From Oscillospiraceae bacterium (GTDB lineage: Bacteria; Bacillota; Clostridia; Lachnospirales; Lachnospiraceae): a DNA stretch of 64,000 nucleotides. The notes beneath the pieces were generated by a model. That model did no database searches and was not told the DNA's origin. It saw only the letters and a list, made by a program, of their open reading frames with translations. The position numbers and the translations under genes are program-made. The stretch spans positions 1 to 64,000 of the forward strand of contig JAETOO010000016.1 in NCBI GenBank assembly GCA_021771715.1, in the 5' to 3' direction. Positions 7,925-16,897 of the stretch are shown piece after piece. Positions within the stretch are counted from its first letter, which is position 1. Every line of letters begins with the position of its first letter.

Positions 7925-8330
7925 TACGAATGTTATTCTGGATTATATTTTGAATCGTGAGCCATATGGGACACATGCCGGAAGAATTGTAGAAGCTTGT
8001 AAAGGAAAAAAGATATTTGGATGCATAGCAGCACATACCGTTCCGAATATTTTTTATATTTTGCGTAAGGTATATTCAACGGAGGAGCGACGTGAAATAT
8101 TACTTGCATTGTGTGAACTGTTTGATGTTGAAGGCATTGATGCAGGAAAAATTGAGAATGCGCTGAAAAATGAAAAATTCAGCGATTTTGAAGATTGCTT
8201 ACAAATGGAATGTGCGAAACAATATCATGCCGATTATATTGTTACCAGGAATACCGCAGATTTTGCTGCAAGTAATATCCCATGTATAGAGCCTGAACAG
8301 ATGTGTATATTACTGGAAAACAATATTTGA
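7902..8330 (+). CDS. PIN-domain ribonuclease toxin (VapC-like)
   Basis: A 142-residue PIN domain. The N-terminal VLIDTNVILDYIL holds the first catalytic Asp. Later acidic positions are in the KFSDFEDCLQMECA segment, and the final Asp lies in ADYIVTRNTADF, the usual PIN signature 'D-x-I-V-T-R-N-x-x-D-F'. Such enzymes cleave RNA using a metal ion. The ATG at 7902 follows gaggaga; an ATG at 7908 is also possible. It overlaps the antitoxin frame, as in co-translated toxin-antitoxin pairs. A/T-rich codon use differs strongly from the surrounding genes, suggesting acquisition. Confidence 0.85.
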   Translation: MEMRVLIDTNVILDYILNREPYGTHAGRIVEACKGKKIFGCIAAHTVPNIFYILRKVYSTEERREILLALCELFDVEGIDAGKIENALKNEKFSDFEDCLQMECAKQYHADYIVTRNTADFAASNIPCIEPEQMCILLENNI

Positions 8331-8339
8331 TTCATTTAC

Positions 8340-8382
8340 ACTCCTTTTGCCATGCAAAACTGCTGGCAAAGGAGTTTTTTTA
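8340..8382 (+). terminator. Intrinsic terminator of the toxin-antitoxin pair
   Basis: The stem ctccttttgcca (8341-8352) pairs with tggcaaaggag (8364-8374), followed by seven Ts. Confidence 0.85.
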
Positions 8383-8684
8383 ATGCCGGTCATTTGCCTC
8401 TTTGCAGAACATATTTTTTTCACAGAACGACCACAGCGAGAACACAATTCCATCAAAAAAGAGACACATTCCGGCTCTATAATCATCCTCGAAGCTTGGA
8501 GACCGGGAGGCGGATGAGGACCGTGCGGGGTAGCTTGGCGGCAGCGGTCTGCGATGCGGTGGCCGTGCGGGATGATCGGGCGGCTGCGGTCCGCGAGGCA
8601 GCAGTCATGCGGCGTGACCAGGCGGCCACGGTGCGCCGGTTCCGGGGAGAGCTGACGGAAAAACGATGAATATGGAAGGAGTTC
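8383..8684. other. Intergenic stretch before the NEW3 gene
   Basis: About 300 bp mark the change from the low-GC islet to GC-rich DNA near 8500. An open frame (ATG at 8514 to 8669, 51 codons) gives an Arg/Ala-rich peptide with near-repeated A-V-R-D/E units, more like repeat-derived sequence than a protein. No promoter box is convincing here. Confidence 0.4.
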
Positions 8685-9884
8685 ATGATGATGAAAGGCG
8701 TGAATGGAATGATGAGAAGGACAGGGGCAGGTCTGGCTGCGGCGTCTATGGCCGCGGCGATGATGCTTGGCGCGGCTCCGGTGTATGCGGCGGAGGGGCT
8801 GGATATGAGCACTGCTTATCCGGGCGTGACGGTCAAGGCAGGCGACAGCACGACCTTCGACCTCAAGTTTGACTGTGCCGAGGGAGAATCGTACGACGCA
8901 GATCTCTCGGTGAAATCGCTTCCGGAGAACTGGACCGGCTATTTCAAGGGAGGCAGCAGCCAGATTACGCGCGTCCATGTGGACGGGGACGACACCGAGG
9001 ATCCGGCGACCGCCGATTTCAGCCTGACCGTGCCCAAGGATGCCGAGGACGGCACGTATACGATTGAGCTGGAGGCGGACGGAGGAATAGGCGCGTCGGA
9101 TGTGCTGGAGCTGGCGGTCACAGTCAGCAAGGAGGAGGCGCTGCAGAGCACGTTTTCCTCCGAGTATCCGGAGCAGCAGGGCGCTTCCGGGACTACGTTC
9201 ACGTTCGACACGACGATCGTGAACAACCGCGCGACGGAGCAGTCCTACAGCCTCTCGGCGGATGTGCCGACCGGCTGGCAGGCCACCTTCACCCCGTCGG
9301 GCGAGAGCACGAATGTCGCGAGCCTGAATGTCGAGTCCGGCAGCAGCCAGGGCGTGACCGTGACGGTGACGCCGCCGGCAGAGGTGGAGAAGGGAGACTA
9401 TGTGATTCCGGTATCGGTCATCTCCGCGGAGGACAGTCTCTCCACAGACCTGTCTGTGTCGGTCACCGGTACCTACGACGTATCGCTCTCGACGCCGGAC
9501 GGGCGGCTGAGCTTTGACGCGTACGCAGACAAGGAGTCGACCGTGACGTTGAGCGTGACGAACAACGGCAATGTCGATTTGACGAACCTGAACCTGACCT
9601 CGTCGGCGCCGACAGACTGGGAGGTGTCCTTCAGCGAGTCGACGATCGAGACGCTCGAGGCAGGCGCGACGAAGGAAATCACGGCGACAGTGAAGCCGGC
9701 GCAGAACGTGATCACCGGGGACTATGTGACGGACATCACGATCCGCAACGACGAGACCTCGGATATGGCGGAGTTCCGCGTGTCCGTGAAGACACCGACG
9801 ACCTGGGGCTTTGTGGCGGTGGCAATCATCGTAGTGCTGGTGGTAGCGCTTGGCGCGATCTTTAAGAAGTTCGGGAGACGATAG
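8685..9884 (+). CDS. Secreted NEW3-domain (Ig-like) membrane-anchored protein
   Basis: A 399-residue exported protein. An N-terminal signal peptide (about residues 1-36, ending PVYAAEG) is followed by roughly three beta-sandwich repeats of the NEW3/COG1470 type, each with phrases such as PENWTGYF, PTGWQATF and PTDWEVSF. A C-terminal membrane helix (about 372-392) and a basic end hold it on the outer face of the membrane. The start follows aaggagttc. Its stop is 2 bp before the ABC ATPase start, so it belongs with the transporter. COG1470 proteins are commonly found beside ABC-2 exporters. It probably acts as an extracytoplasmic accessory; ligand unknown. Confidence 0.85.
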   Translation: MMMKGVNGMMRRTGAGLAAASMAAAMMLGAAPVYAAEGLDMSTAYPGVTVKAGDSTTFDLKFDCAEGESYDADLSVKSLPENWTGYFKGGSSQITRVHVDGDDTEDPATADFSLTVPKDAEDGTYTIELEADGGIGASDVLELAVTVSKEEALQSTFSSEYPEQQGASGTTFTFDTTIVNNRATEQSYSLSADVPTGWQATFTPSGESTNVASLNVESGSSQGVTVTVTPPAEVEKGDYVIPVSVISAEDSLSTDLSVSVTGTYDVSLSTPDGRLSFDAYADKESTVTLSVTNNGNVDLTNLNLTSSAPTDWEVSFSESTIETLEAGATKEITATVKPAQNVITGDYVTDITIRNDETSDMAEFRVSVKTPTTWGFVAVAIIVVLVVALGAIFKKFGRR

Positions 9885-9886
9885 GC

Positions 9887-10906
9887 ATGGCTGAAAAAAT
9901 GGAACATATCATTCAGACCTCTCACCTGACGAAGCGGTACGGATCGAAGCTGGCAGTGAACGATCTGAATCTCTCGATTCGAAGAGGAGAGGTGTTCGGA
10001 CTGCTCGGCCCAAACGGCGCGGGCAAGACGACGACGATTCTGATGCTGCTCGGTCTGACCGAACCGACGGCGGGCACAGCTACGATCGACGGCTGTGACT
10101 GCACGAGGAACCCGCTGGAGGTAAAGTCCGTGGTGGGATACCTGCCGGACAACGTCGGGTTCTACACCGACATGACAGGGCGTCAGAATCTGCGGTTCAC
10201 CGGCCGTCTCAACGGGATGGGCGGCCGGGAGCTGGAGGAGCGCATCGACGCGCTTCTGGAGCGGGTCGGCATGACGGAGGCCGCGGATCGGCGGACGGGC
10301 ACGTACTCGAAGGGCATGCGGCAGCGGCTTGGGATCGCCGATGTGCTGATCAAGGACCCGGAGGTCATCATCATGGATGAGCCGACCCTGGGCATCGACC
10401 CGGAGGGCATGCGGGAGCTCTTGAACATCATCCGGGATCTGTCGGTGAAGGACGGCAGGACCGTCCTGATCTCGTCGCACCAGCTGCAGCAGATCCAGCA
10501 GGTCTGCGACCGCGTCGGCATCTACGTTGAGGGAAGCCTGATCGCGTGCGGTACGCTGCCGGAGCTGGAAAAGCAGATTCAGAAGAACGGGACGTATCTT
10601 CTGGAGGTCGATGTGGAGCCGTGCGACGACCAGATCCTCGGGATGCTGGCATCCCAGCCGGGCATCCTCGGGATCCAGAAGGAGGGGCGGCGCTTTATGA
10701 TCACCTCGAAGACAGACATCCGCCCGCAGCTGACGAAATTCCTCGGCGAGCATGACTATACGGTGATGCATCTGCATCAGCGCGGCGGCGATCTGGATGA
10801 GATTTACAGACGTTATTTTGAAAAGGCAGGGCAGAATGATGGAAGCAATGAATCAGAAGCAAGAAGAAAATTTGGCCGGAAGCGGAAGGCTGCCGGGAAC
10901 GGATGA
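9887..10906 (+). CDS. ABC transporter ATP-binding protein
   Basis: A 339-residue ATPase. It has Walker A GLLGPNGAGKTTT (near residue 45), ABC signature SKGMRQRLG (near 143) and Walker B VIIMDEPTLGIDP (near 163). The C-terminal third has the DUF4162-like region of CcmA/DrrA/Nos-type exporters. The last 30 residues are Arg/Lys-rich and overlap the permease start by 71 bp in another frame. It powers the permease encoded next; substrate unknown. Confidence 0.9.
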   Translation: MAEKMEHIIQTSHLTKRYGSKLAVNDLNLSIRRGEVFGLLGPNGAGKTTTILMLLGLTEPTAGTATIDGCDCTRNPLEVKSVVGYLPDNVGFYTDMTGRQNLRFTGRLNGMGGRELEERIDALLERVGMTEAADRRTGTYSKGMRQRLGIADVLIKDPEVIIMDEPTLGIDPEGMRELLNIIRDLSVKDGRTVLISSHQLQQIQQVCDRVGIYVEGSLIACGTLPELEKQIQKNGTYLLEVDVEPCDDQILGMLASQPGILGIQKEGRRFMITSKTDIRPQLTKFLGEHDYTVMHLHQRGGDLDEIYRRYFEKAGQNDGSNESEARRKFGRKRKAAGNG

Positions 10907-11948
10907 GGCATATCCGGCCGCTAAAGGAGCACCGGGATATCCGGTCTCCAAAGGAGCATCGGGAACGGATGAGGCGCGTCCGGCACACGGGCGGCACATC
11001 AAGGGAAGCACAGGCCGGAACGCGCTCGTGAGAAAGGAGCTTGCGGATCATCTGAGGAGCAAGCGGTTCCTGATCCTGCTGGTTCTGATCGGGGCGACGA
11101 GCTTCGCGAGCCTGTACGGGGCGATCTCCGGCCTGGCAGACGCGATCGCAGCGGACAGCAATTTCATTTTCCTGAAGCTGTACACGACGGGCGGGAGCTC
11201 GATTCCATCCTTCATGTCGTTCATCGCGCTGCTTGGGCCGATCATCGGCCTCGCGCTTGGCTTTGACGCCGTGAACAGTGAGCGCGCAAGCGGGACGCTG
11301 AACCGGCTGGTCTCGCAGCCGATCTACCGTGACTCGATCATTGTCGGAAAATTTCTCGCGGGCACGGCGGTGATCGCGATCGTGATCTTCACGATGGGCA
11401 TCGCGCTGGGCGCGATCGGGATGGCGGTGACCGGTCTGGTGCCGGAGACGGAGGAGGTACTGAGAATCCTGATCTTCCTGATTTTCACGGTCGTCTACAT
11501 TGCGTTCTGGCTGGCGCTCTCGATCCTGTTCTCGGTGGTCTGCCGCCATTCGGCGACCTCGGCGCTGGCATCGATCTCCGTGTGGATCTTTTTCGCGATC
11601 TTTATGAGCCTGGTGGCGAGCATCATCGCGAACGCGGTTTACCCGGTCAATGACCAGTACCGTGCGATGTTCAACAGCCTGAACAACTACACGCTGAATC
11701 AGAACCTGAACCGGATTTCCCCGTATTACCTGTACAGCGAGGCGATCTCCACGATCATGAACCCGACGGTGCGCTCCGTCAATGTCGTGACGATGGATCA
11801 GCTGGTCGGCGCGATCAGCGGATATCTGAGCCTGGGGCAGAGCCTTCTGCTCGTGTGGCCGCACCTGACCGGGCTCGCAGCTCTGATGCTGGTGGCCTTC
11901 GGCGGCTCCTACATCGGATTTATGCGGCAGGAGGTAAGGTCGAATTAG
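10836..11948 (+). CDS. ABC-2 type transporter permease
   Basis: A 370-residue membrane protein. It opens with an unusual ~65-residue hydrophilic Gly/Pro/Ala-rich extension containing two near repeats (GTDEA...GAPGYPVSKGASGTDEA). The permease core starts at about RNALVRKELADHLRSKRFLIL. About six hydrophobic helices follow, with the typical FDAVNSERASGTLNRLVSQPI coupling region, which is characteristic of ABC-2 permeases such as NosY. The start at 10836 was chosen over upstream options because agggcag lies in front. It forms an operon with the preceding ATPase and NEW3 protein. Confidence 0.85.
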   Translation: MMEAMNQKQEENLAGSGRLPGTDEAYPAAKGAPGYPVSKGASGTDEARPAHGRHIKGSTGRNALVRKELADHLRSKRFLILLVLIGATSFASLYGAISGLADAIAADSNFIFLKLYTTGGSSIPSFMSFIALLGPIIGLALGFDAVNSERASGTLNRLVSQPIYRDSIIVGKFLAGTAVIAIVIFTMGIALGAIGMAVTGLVPETEEVLRILIFLIFTVVYIAFWLALSILFSVVCRHSATSALASISVWIFFAIFMSLVASIIANAVYPVNDQYRAMFNSLNNYTLNQNLNRISPYYLYSEAISTIMNPTVRSVNVVTMDQLVGAISGYLSLGQSLLLVWPHLTGLAALMLVAFGGSYIGFMRQEVRSN

Positions 11949-12085
11949 GATTGATGTCACAGAATCGCCGTATTTAGCTGTTGTGGCGGTAGAAAGTGAG
12001 TTTGAGACGCTTGGAAGGTTAGTTCCTGGATGGACGGGGATTAAGAAGAGGGCGTAGGTGGGCACAGGATTTGTGAAAAAAGAAA

Positions 12086-12129
12086 ATCCGCAGGAAACGG
12101 TGGAATAGATCGTCTCCTGCGGATCTTTT
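12086..12129. terminator. Bidirectional terminator between the ABC operon and argG
   Basis: A 14-bp stem (atccgcaggaaacg at 12086, one mismatch, with cgtctcctgcggat at 12111-12124) is followed by ctttt on the plus strand and a T-rich run on the minus strand. It serves the convergent ABC operon and argG. Confidence 0.75.
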
Positions 12130-12150
12130 GCTGTCATTTTGGGTTCTCAC

Positions 12151-13383
12151 TTAGTGGCTCTGAGTATTATTTTTCTCCTCCATCAGCTTCATCGCGCGGA
12201 CCTTGAGCGGCAGGCCGAACAGGGTGATGAAGCCGGACGCGTCGTGGTGGTCGTAGAGATCGCCCGTCGTGAAGCTCGCGAGCGACTCGTTGTAGAGGCT
12301 GTACGGGGAGGTCGTTCCCGCCTTGATGATGTTGCCCTTGTAGAGCTGGAAGCGCACCTCGCCGGTCACGTACTGCTGCGTCACCTCGACAAAGGCCTGG
12401 ATCGCCTCGCGCAGCGGGGTGAACCACTTGCCCTCGTAGACGACCTGCGCGAACTGGCTGCCGAGCTTCTTCTTTGTCTCCATCGTCTCGCGGTCGAGGC
12501 AGAGCTCCTCGAGCTGCTCGTGCGCCGCGACGAGAATCGTTCCGCCCGGGGTCTCGTAGACGCCGCGGGACTTCATGCCGACGACGCGGTTCTCGACGAT
12601 GTCGACGATGCCGATGCCGTGCTTGCCGCCCAGGCGGTTCAGTTCGGTGATGATCTCGCGGACGCTCATGGCCTTGCCGTTGATGGTCTTGGGTGTGCCG
12701 GCCTCGAAGGTCATGGTCACGTACTCGCCCTCATCCGGCGCCTCCTGCGGAGTCACGCCCAGGACGAGCATGTTGCCGTAGTTCGGCTCGTTGGAGGGAT
12801 CCTCGAGCTCGAGTCCCTCGTGGCTGATGTGCCAGAGGTTGCGGTCACGGCTGTAGCTGTGGCTGTGGTCGAACGGGAGGTCGATGCCGTGCTGCTTGCA
12901 GAACTCGATCTCGTCGTCGCGGGACTCCAGTTTCCAGATGTCGGTCATGCGCCACGGAGCGATCACCTTCAGATCCGGTGCGAGCGCCTTGATCGCGAGC
13001 TCAAAGCGGATCTGGTCATTTCCCTTTCCGGTCGCGCCGTGACAGATCGTGGTCGCGCCTTCCTTGCGCGCGATCTCGACCAGCTTCTTCGCGATCGCCG
13101 GGCGCGCCATCGAGGTGCCGAGCAGGTACTTGTGCTCGTAGACCGCGCCGGCCTTGACGCAGGGCATGATGAAGTCCTCGCAGAACTCGTCGTTGATGTC
13201 CTCGATGTATAATTTTGCCGCGCCCGAGAGCTTCGCGCGCTCGTCGAGGCCGTCCAGCTCGTTGCCCTGGCCGCAGTCCACACAGCAGCAGACGACATCG
13301 TAGTCAAAATTTTCCTTGAGCCACGGAATCATTGAGGTGGTGTCCAGACCGCCGGAATAGGCGAGAATTACTTTTTCCTTCAT
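12151..13383 (-). CDS. argG: Argininosuccinate synthase
   Basis: A 410-residue cytosolic enzyme that joins citrulline and aspartate using ATP in arginine biosynthesis. The PP-loop AYSGGLDTT is at residues 8-16. Further signature segments are CHGATGKGNDQIRFE (near 115), PFDHSHSYSRDRNLWHISHEG and GVYETPGGTIL. The start follows aggagga on the minus strand; an upstream in-frame ATG at 13434 has no such site. It is divergent from argCJBD across a 232-bp region with ArgR-like boxes. Confidence 0.97.
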   Translation of the reverse strand: MKEKVILAYSGGLDTTSMIPWLKENFDYDVVCCCVDCGQGNELDGLDERAKLSGAAKLYIEDINDEFCEDFIMPCVKAGAVYEHKYLLGTSMARPAIAKKLVEIARKEGATTICHGATGKGNDQIRFELAIKALAPDLKVIAPWRMTDIWKLESRDDEIEFCKQHGIDLPFDHSHSYSRDRNLWHISHEGLELEDPSNEPNYGNMLVLGVTPQEAPDEGEYVTMTFEAGTPKTINGKAMSVREIITELNRLGGKHGIGIVDIVENRVVGMKSRGVYETPGGTILVAAHEQLEELCLDRETMETKKKLGSQFAQVVYEGKWFTPLREAIQAFVEVTQQYVTGEVRFQLYKGNIIKAGTTSPYSLYNESLASFTTGDLYDHHDASGFITLFGLPLKVRAMKLMEEKNNTQSH

Positions 13384-13506
13384 AATAAAATCCTCCTGTA
13401 TGTAAATAAAAGTAAAAACAGAGCGTTGATTCAATCCCTCACACTATACAACAAGAGTCATAAATATGCAAGACCCAAAATTAAATTTGGTGAAAACAGA
13501 AAAAAT

Positions 13507-13559
13507 GCTTGAATATTATGCAATAATTATGTATAATCATGCAAGAATAAAATTCTTTA
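13507..13559. promoter_or_regulatory. Putative ArgR/AhrC operator cluster
   Basis: Imperfect palindromes of ARG-box character (consensus wTGAATwwwwATTCAw) overlap the argC promoter: cTTGAATATTATGCAAT (from 13508), TATGTATAATCATGCAA (from 13527) and the inverted repeat AAGAATAAAATTCTT (13543-13557). Binding of ArgR here would block -35 and -10 when arginine is plentiful. Confidence 0.6.
13509..13537 (+). promoter_or_regulatory. argC promoter
   Basis: TTGAAT (13509-13514), 17-bp spacer, TATAAT (13532-13537), 80 bp before the argC start. It is embedded in ArgR-like boxes. Confidence 0.8.
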
Positions 13560-13616
13560 CTTCTGGTGGGGATTGGTATAGAATTGGGAGAAGCGACTGG
13601 CGAAGGAGGAAAAGCT

Positions 13617-14657
13617 ATGATAAGAGCAGGAATTATAGGCGCGACAGGCTACGCAGGCGGGGAGCTTGTGAGACTGCTGCTCGGACATAAAGATGCAGAA
13701 ATTGTGTGGTACGGCTCGAGAAGCTATGTCGATCAGCCGTACGCGTCGATCTACCAGAACATGTTTCAGCTGGTCGACGCGAAGTGCATGGATGACAATA
13801 TGGAGGAGCTGGCAGGGCAGGCGGATGTGATCTTCACGGCGACGCCGCAGGGGCTCTGCGCTTCCTTAATTAATGAAGCGATTCTGTCGACGACGAAGGT
13901 GATCGACCTGAGCGCGGACTTCCGTCTGAAGGATGTATCGGTCTACGAGGCGTGGTACAAGCTTGCGCACAAGGCGCCGCAGTACATCGACGAGGCGGTC
14001 TACGGGCTCTGTGAGATCAACCGGGAGCAGATCCGGGGGGCGCGGCTGATCGCGAACCCGGGGTGCTATCCGACCTGCAGCACGCTCGCGATTTATCCGT
14101 TATTGAAGGAAGGGCTGATCGACCCGTCGACGATCATCATCGACGCGAAGTCGGGCACCTCCGGGGCGGGCCGCGGCGCGAAGACGGACAATCTGTTCTG
14201 TGAGGTCAATGAGAACATGAAGGCGTACGGTGTGGCGAACCACAGGCACACGCCGGAGATCGAGGAGCAGCTCTCCTACGCGGCGGGCGAGCCGGTGCTG
14301 CTGAACTTTACGCCGCATCTCGTGCCGATGAACCGCGGCATCCTGATCACCGCGTACGCGTCCCTCCGAAGAGACGTCAGCTACGAGGAGGTAAAGGCGG
14401 TGTACGACAAGTATTACGAGAAAGAGCGGTTCGTCCGCGTACTGCCGGCGGATGTCTGCCCGCAGACGAAATGGGTCGAGGGGAGCAATTACGTCGATGT
14501 GAATTTCAAGCTGGACCCGCGCACGCACCGGATCATCATGATGGGCGCGATGGACAATCTCGTAAAGGGAGCCGCCGGGCAGGCCGTCCAGAATATGAAC
14601 CTGCTGTTCGGGCTGGATGAGGCCGAGGGATTGCAGATGGCGCCGATGTTCCCGTAG
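13617..14657 (+). CDS. argC: N-acetyl-gamma-glutamyl-phosphate reductase
   Basis: A 346-residue NADPH-dependent enzyme that reduces N-acetylglutamyl phosphate, the third step of arginine synthesis. The N-terminal nucleotide fold starts AGIIGATGYAGGELVRLL. The catalytic cysteine is in NPGCYPTCSTLAI (near residue 149). KSGTSGAGRGAK and HRHTPEIEEQL are family segments. The ATG at 13617 follows aaggaggaaaagct; an in-frame ATG at 13566 lies before that site. First gene of argCJBD. Confidence 0.96.
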   Translation: MIRAGIIGATGYAGGELVRLLLGHKDAEIVWYGSRSYVDQPYASIYQNMFQLVDAKCMDDNMEELAGQADVIFTATPQGLCASLINEAILSTTKVIDLSADFRLKDVSVYEAWYKLAHKAPQYIDEAVYGLCEINREQIRGARLIANPGCYPTCSTLAIYPLLKEGLIDPSTIIIDAKSGTSGAGRGAKTDNLFCEVNENMKAYGVANHRHTPEIEEQLSYAAGEPVLLNFTPHLVPMNRGILITAYASLRRDVSYEEVKAVYDKYYEKERFVRVLPADVCPQTKWVEGSNYVDVNFKLDPRTHRIIMMGAMDNLVKGAAGQAVQNMNLLFGLDEAEGLQMAPMFP

Positions 14658-14679
14658 AGAGAAAAGGAGAATACCGATT

Positions 14680-15903
14680 ATGTGGAAGGAAATTTCAGGT
14701 GGTGTGACTGCCCCGAAGGGCTTTGAGGCGATCGGCGTTGCCGCCGGGATCAAGGCGGGAAAGAAGGATATGGCGATGATTTACAGCGCCGCGCCGTGCC
14801 AGGTGGCCGGGACGTTTACGACGAATGTGGTGAAGGCGGCCCCCGTAAAATGGGATCAGTCCGTGGTGTACGGAGGCGGCACGGTGCACGCGGTCGTCGT
14901 GAACAGCGGCGTCGCGAACGCGTGCACGGGGGCGGAGGGGCTTGGCTACTGCGCCGAGACGGCGAGGCAGGCGGCCGAGCTTTTCGGGATTGCGCCCGAG
15001 CAGGTGCTGGTCGCGTCGACCGGCGTGATCGGCCGGCAGATTCCGATTGACAAGATCAAGCAGGGCATTGCGCTCATGAAGCCGATGCTCGCTCACACGG
15101 AGGCAGCCGGGACGCTGGCGGCGGAGGCGATCATGACGACGGACACCGTGAAAAAGGAGGTCGCCGTCGAGCTGGAGATCGGCGGGAAGCTCGTGACGAT
15201 CGGTGGCATGTGCAAGGGCTCCGGCATGATCCATCCGAACATGTGCACGATGCTGAGCTTTGTGATGACAGATGCGGCGATCTCGAAGGAGCTGCTGCAG
15301 AAGGCCATGAGCGACAGCGTGAGGGATACGTACAATATGGTCTCCGTCGACGGCGACACCTCGACGAACGACACGGCGCTCGTGCTGGCGAACGGCGAGG
15401 CCGGCAATGCGCGGATCGAGGAAGAAAATGCGGACTACTACACGTTTGCGAAGGCGCTGAATTACGTGAATACATACCTGGCGAAGCACATGGCGGCGGA
15501 CGGGGAAGGCGCGACGGCGCTCTTTGAGGTGAAGGTCGTCGGGGCGAAATCGAAGGAGGACGCGGTCACCCTGAGCAAATCGATCATCACATCGAACCTG
15601 ACGAAGGCGGCGATCTTCGGGCACGACGCGAACTGGGGCCGGATCCTGTGCGCGATGGGGTACTCGGGCGTGCAGTTTGACCCGGAGCAGGTGGACTTGT
15701 ACTTTGAGAGCGCGGCGGGTAGGCTGAAAATCATCGAGGACGGCGTCTCGACGGGCTACAGCGAGGAGGAGGCCACGAAGATCCTCTCCGAGAAGGAAGT
15801 GACCGCGATCGCAGACGTCAAGATGGGCGACGCATCCGCGACGGCCTGGGGCTGTGATCTGACGTACGATTACGTGAAGATCAATGCGGATTACCGTTCG
15901 TAA
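14680..15903 (+). CDS. argJ: Bifunctional glutamate N-acetyltransferase/ornithine acetyltransferase
   Basis: A 407-residue enzyme that recycles acetyl between acetylornithine and glutamate. Some ArgJ also make acetylglutamate from acetyl-CoA. It is made as one chain and cleaves itself before a Thr; family knowledge places the nucleophile in a G-A-T motif, and a candidate site ADGEGATALFEV is near residue 275. VDGDTSTNDTALVLANG and HDANWGRI are also family signatures. The ATG follows aaaggagaata, 22 bp after argC. No separate argA is present. Confidence 0.95.
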   Translation: MWKEISGGVTAPKGFEAIGVAAGIKAGKKDMAMIYSAAPCQVAGTFTTNVVKAAPVKWDQSVVYGGGTVHAVVVNSGVANACTGAEGLGYCAETARQAAELFGIAPEQVLVASTGVIGRQIPIDKIKQGIALMKPMLAHTEAAGTLAAEAIMTTDTVKKEVAVELEIGGKLVTIGGMCKGSGMIHPNMCTMLSFVMTDAAISKELLQKAMSDSVRDTYNMVSVDGDTSTNDTALVLANGEAGNARIEEENADYYTFAKALNYVNTYLAKHMAADGEGATALFEVKVVGAKSKEDAVTLSKSIITSNLTKAAIFGHDANWGRILCAMGYSGVQFDPEQVDLYFESAAGRLKIIEDGVSTGYSEEEATKILSEKEVTAIADVKMGDASATAWGCDLTYDYVKINADYRS

Positions 15904-15996
15904 GGCGGGCACAGCACCCCGCTTGCTGCGTAAGCGATTGGCGATTGTGGCTGAACCGTAACCAGAAAAATATAGAGAGGGAGAGCGGAGACGGAT

Positions 15997-16893
15997 ATGG
16001 AATCAACGATGGAACTGTGGCTGGAAAAAGCGAATGTGCTGATTGAGGCGCTGCCGTATATCCAGCGTTTTCACGGAAAGACGATTGTCGTAAAGTACGG
16101 CGGGAGCGCGATGGTGGACCACGAGCTGAAGAAGAGCGTGATCCGGGATGTCGCGCTGCTGAAGCTGGTGGGCTTCAAGCCGATCATTGTGCACGGAGGC
16201 GGCAAGGAGATCACACGGTGGATCAACAAGGTCGGCCTCGAGACGAATTTTGTGAACGGCCTGCGCGTCACGGACAAGGAGACGATGGAGGTCGCGGAGA
16301 TGGTCCTGAACAAGATCAACAAAGGGCTGGTCTCCATGATGGAAAAGGTCGGCCTGAAGGCGGTCGGCATCAGCGGAAAGGACGGCACGGTGCTGCGCGT
16401 CGACAAGAAGCTGGCAGGCGGGAAGGACATCGGCTACGTCGGCGAGGTCAAGGAGGTCGACACCTCCCTGATCAACACGCTGATTGACAATGATTTCATC
16501 CCGGTGATCTGCCCGATCGGATCCGACGACGCGTATCACTCCTTCAACATCAACGCGGACGATGCGGCGTGTGCGATCGCCACGGCGGTGAAGGCGACAA
16601 AGCTGGCGTTCCTGACGGACATCGAGGGCGTTTACCGCGATCCGCTCGACCGCACCTCACTGATCAGCGAGCTGACGATCCCGGAGGCGAAGGAGTTTCT
16701 GAAGAGCGGGCATGTCGGCGGCGGCATGCTGCCGAAGCTGCAGAACTGCATCCAGGCGATCGAGGCGGGCGTGTCCCGCGTGCATATCCTGGACGGCAGG
16801 ATCGAGCACTGTCTGCTGCTGGAATTTTTCACGAACAAGGGAATTGGCACGGCGATCATCGGGGACGATGAGGAGCACTACTATCAGGAGTAA
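15997..16893 (+). CDS. argB: Acetylglutamate kinase
   Basis: A 298-residue amino-acid kinase that phosphorylates N-acetylglutamate. VVKYGGSAM at residues 28-36 binds ATP phosphate. [13 protein letters not shown] and [20 protein letters not shown] follow, with [12 protein letters not shown] near 185 and [21 protein letters not shown] near the C-terminus. The N-terminal helix before the core is typical of arginine-inhibited forms, so feedback control is possible (inference). It starts 93 bp after argJ and ends 4 bp before argD. Confidence 0.96.
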   Translation: MESTMELWLEKANVLIEALPYIQRFHGKTIVVKYGGSAMVDHELKKSVIRDVALLKLVGFKPIIVHGGGKEITRWINKVGLETNFVNGLRVTDKETMEVAEMVLNKINKGLVSMMEKVGLKAVGISGKDGTVLRVDKKLAGGKDIGYVGEVKEVDTSLINTLIDNDFIPVICPIGSDDAYHSFNINADDAACAIATAVKATKLAFLTDIEGVYRDPLDRTSLISELTIPEAKEFLKSGHVGGGMLPKLQNCIQAIEAGVSRVHILDGRIEHCLLLEFFTNKGIGTAIIGDDEEHYYQE

Positions 16894-16897
16894 CGAT

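Noticed and set aside
8352-8669. 105-codon frame before the NEW3 gene
   Set aside because: Its first part overlaps the toxin-antitoxin terminator and the rest is a repetitive Arg/Ala peptide.
12139-13212. Long plus-strand frame opposite argG (357 codons)
   Set aside because: It mirrors argG codons; composition is Leu/Asp/Val/Arg-rich without motifs.
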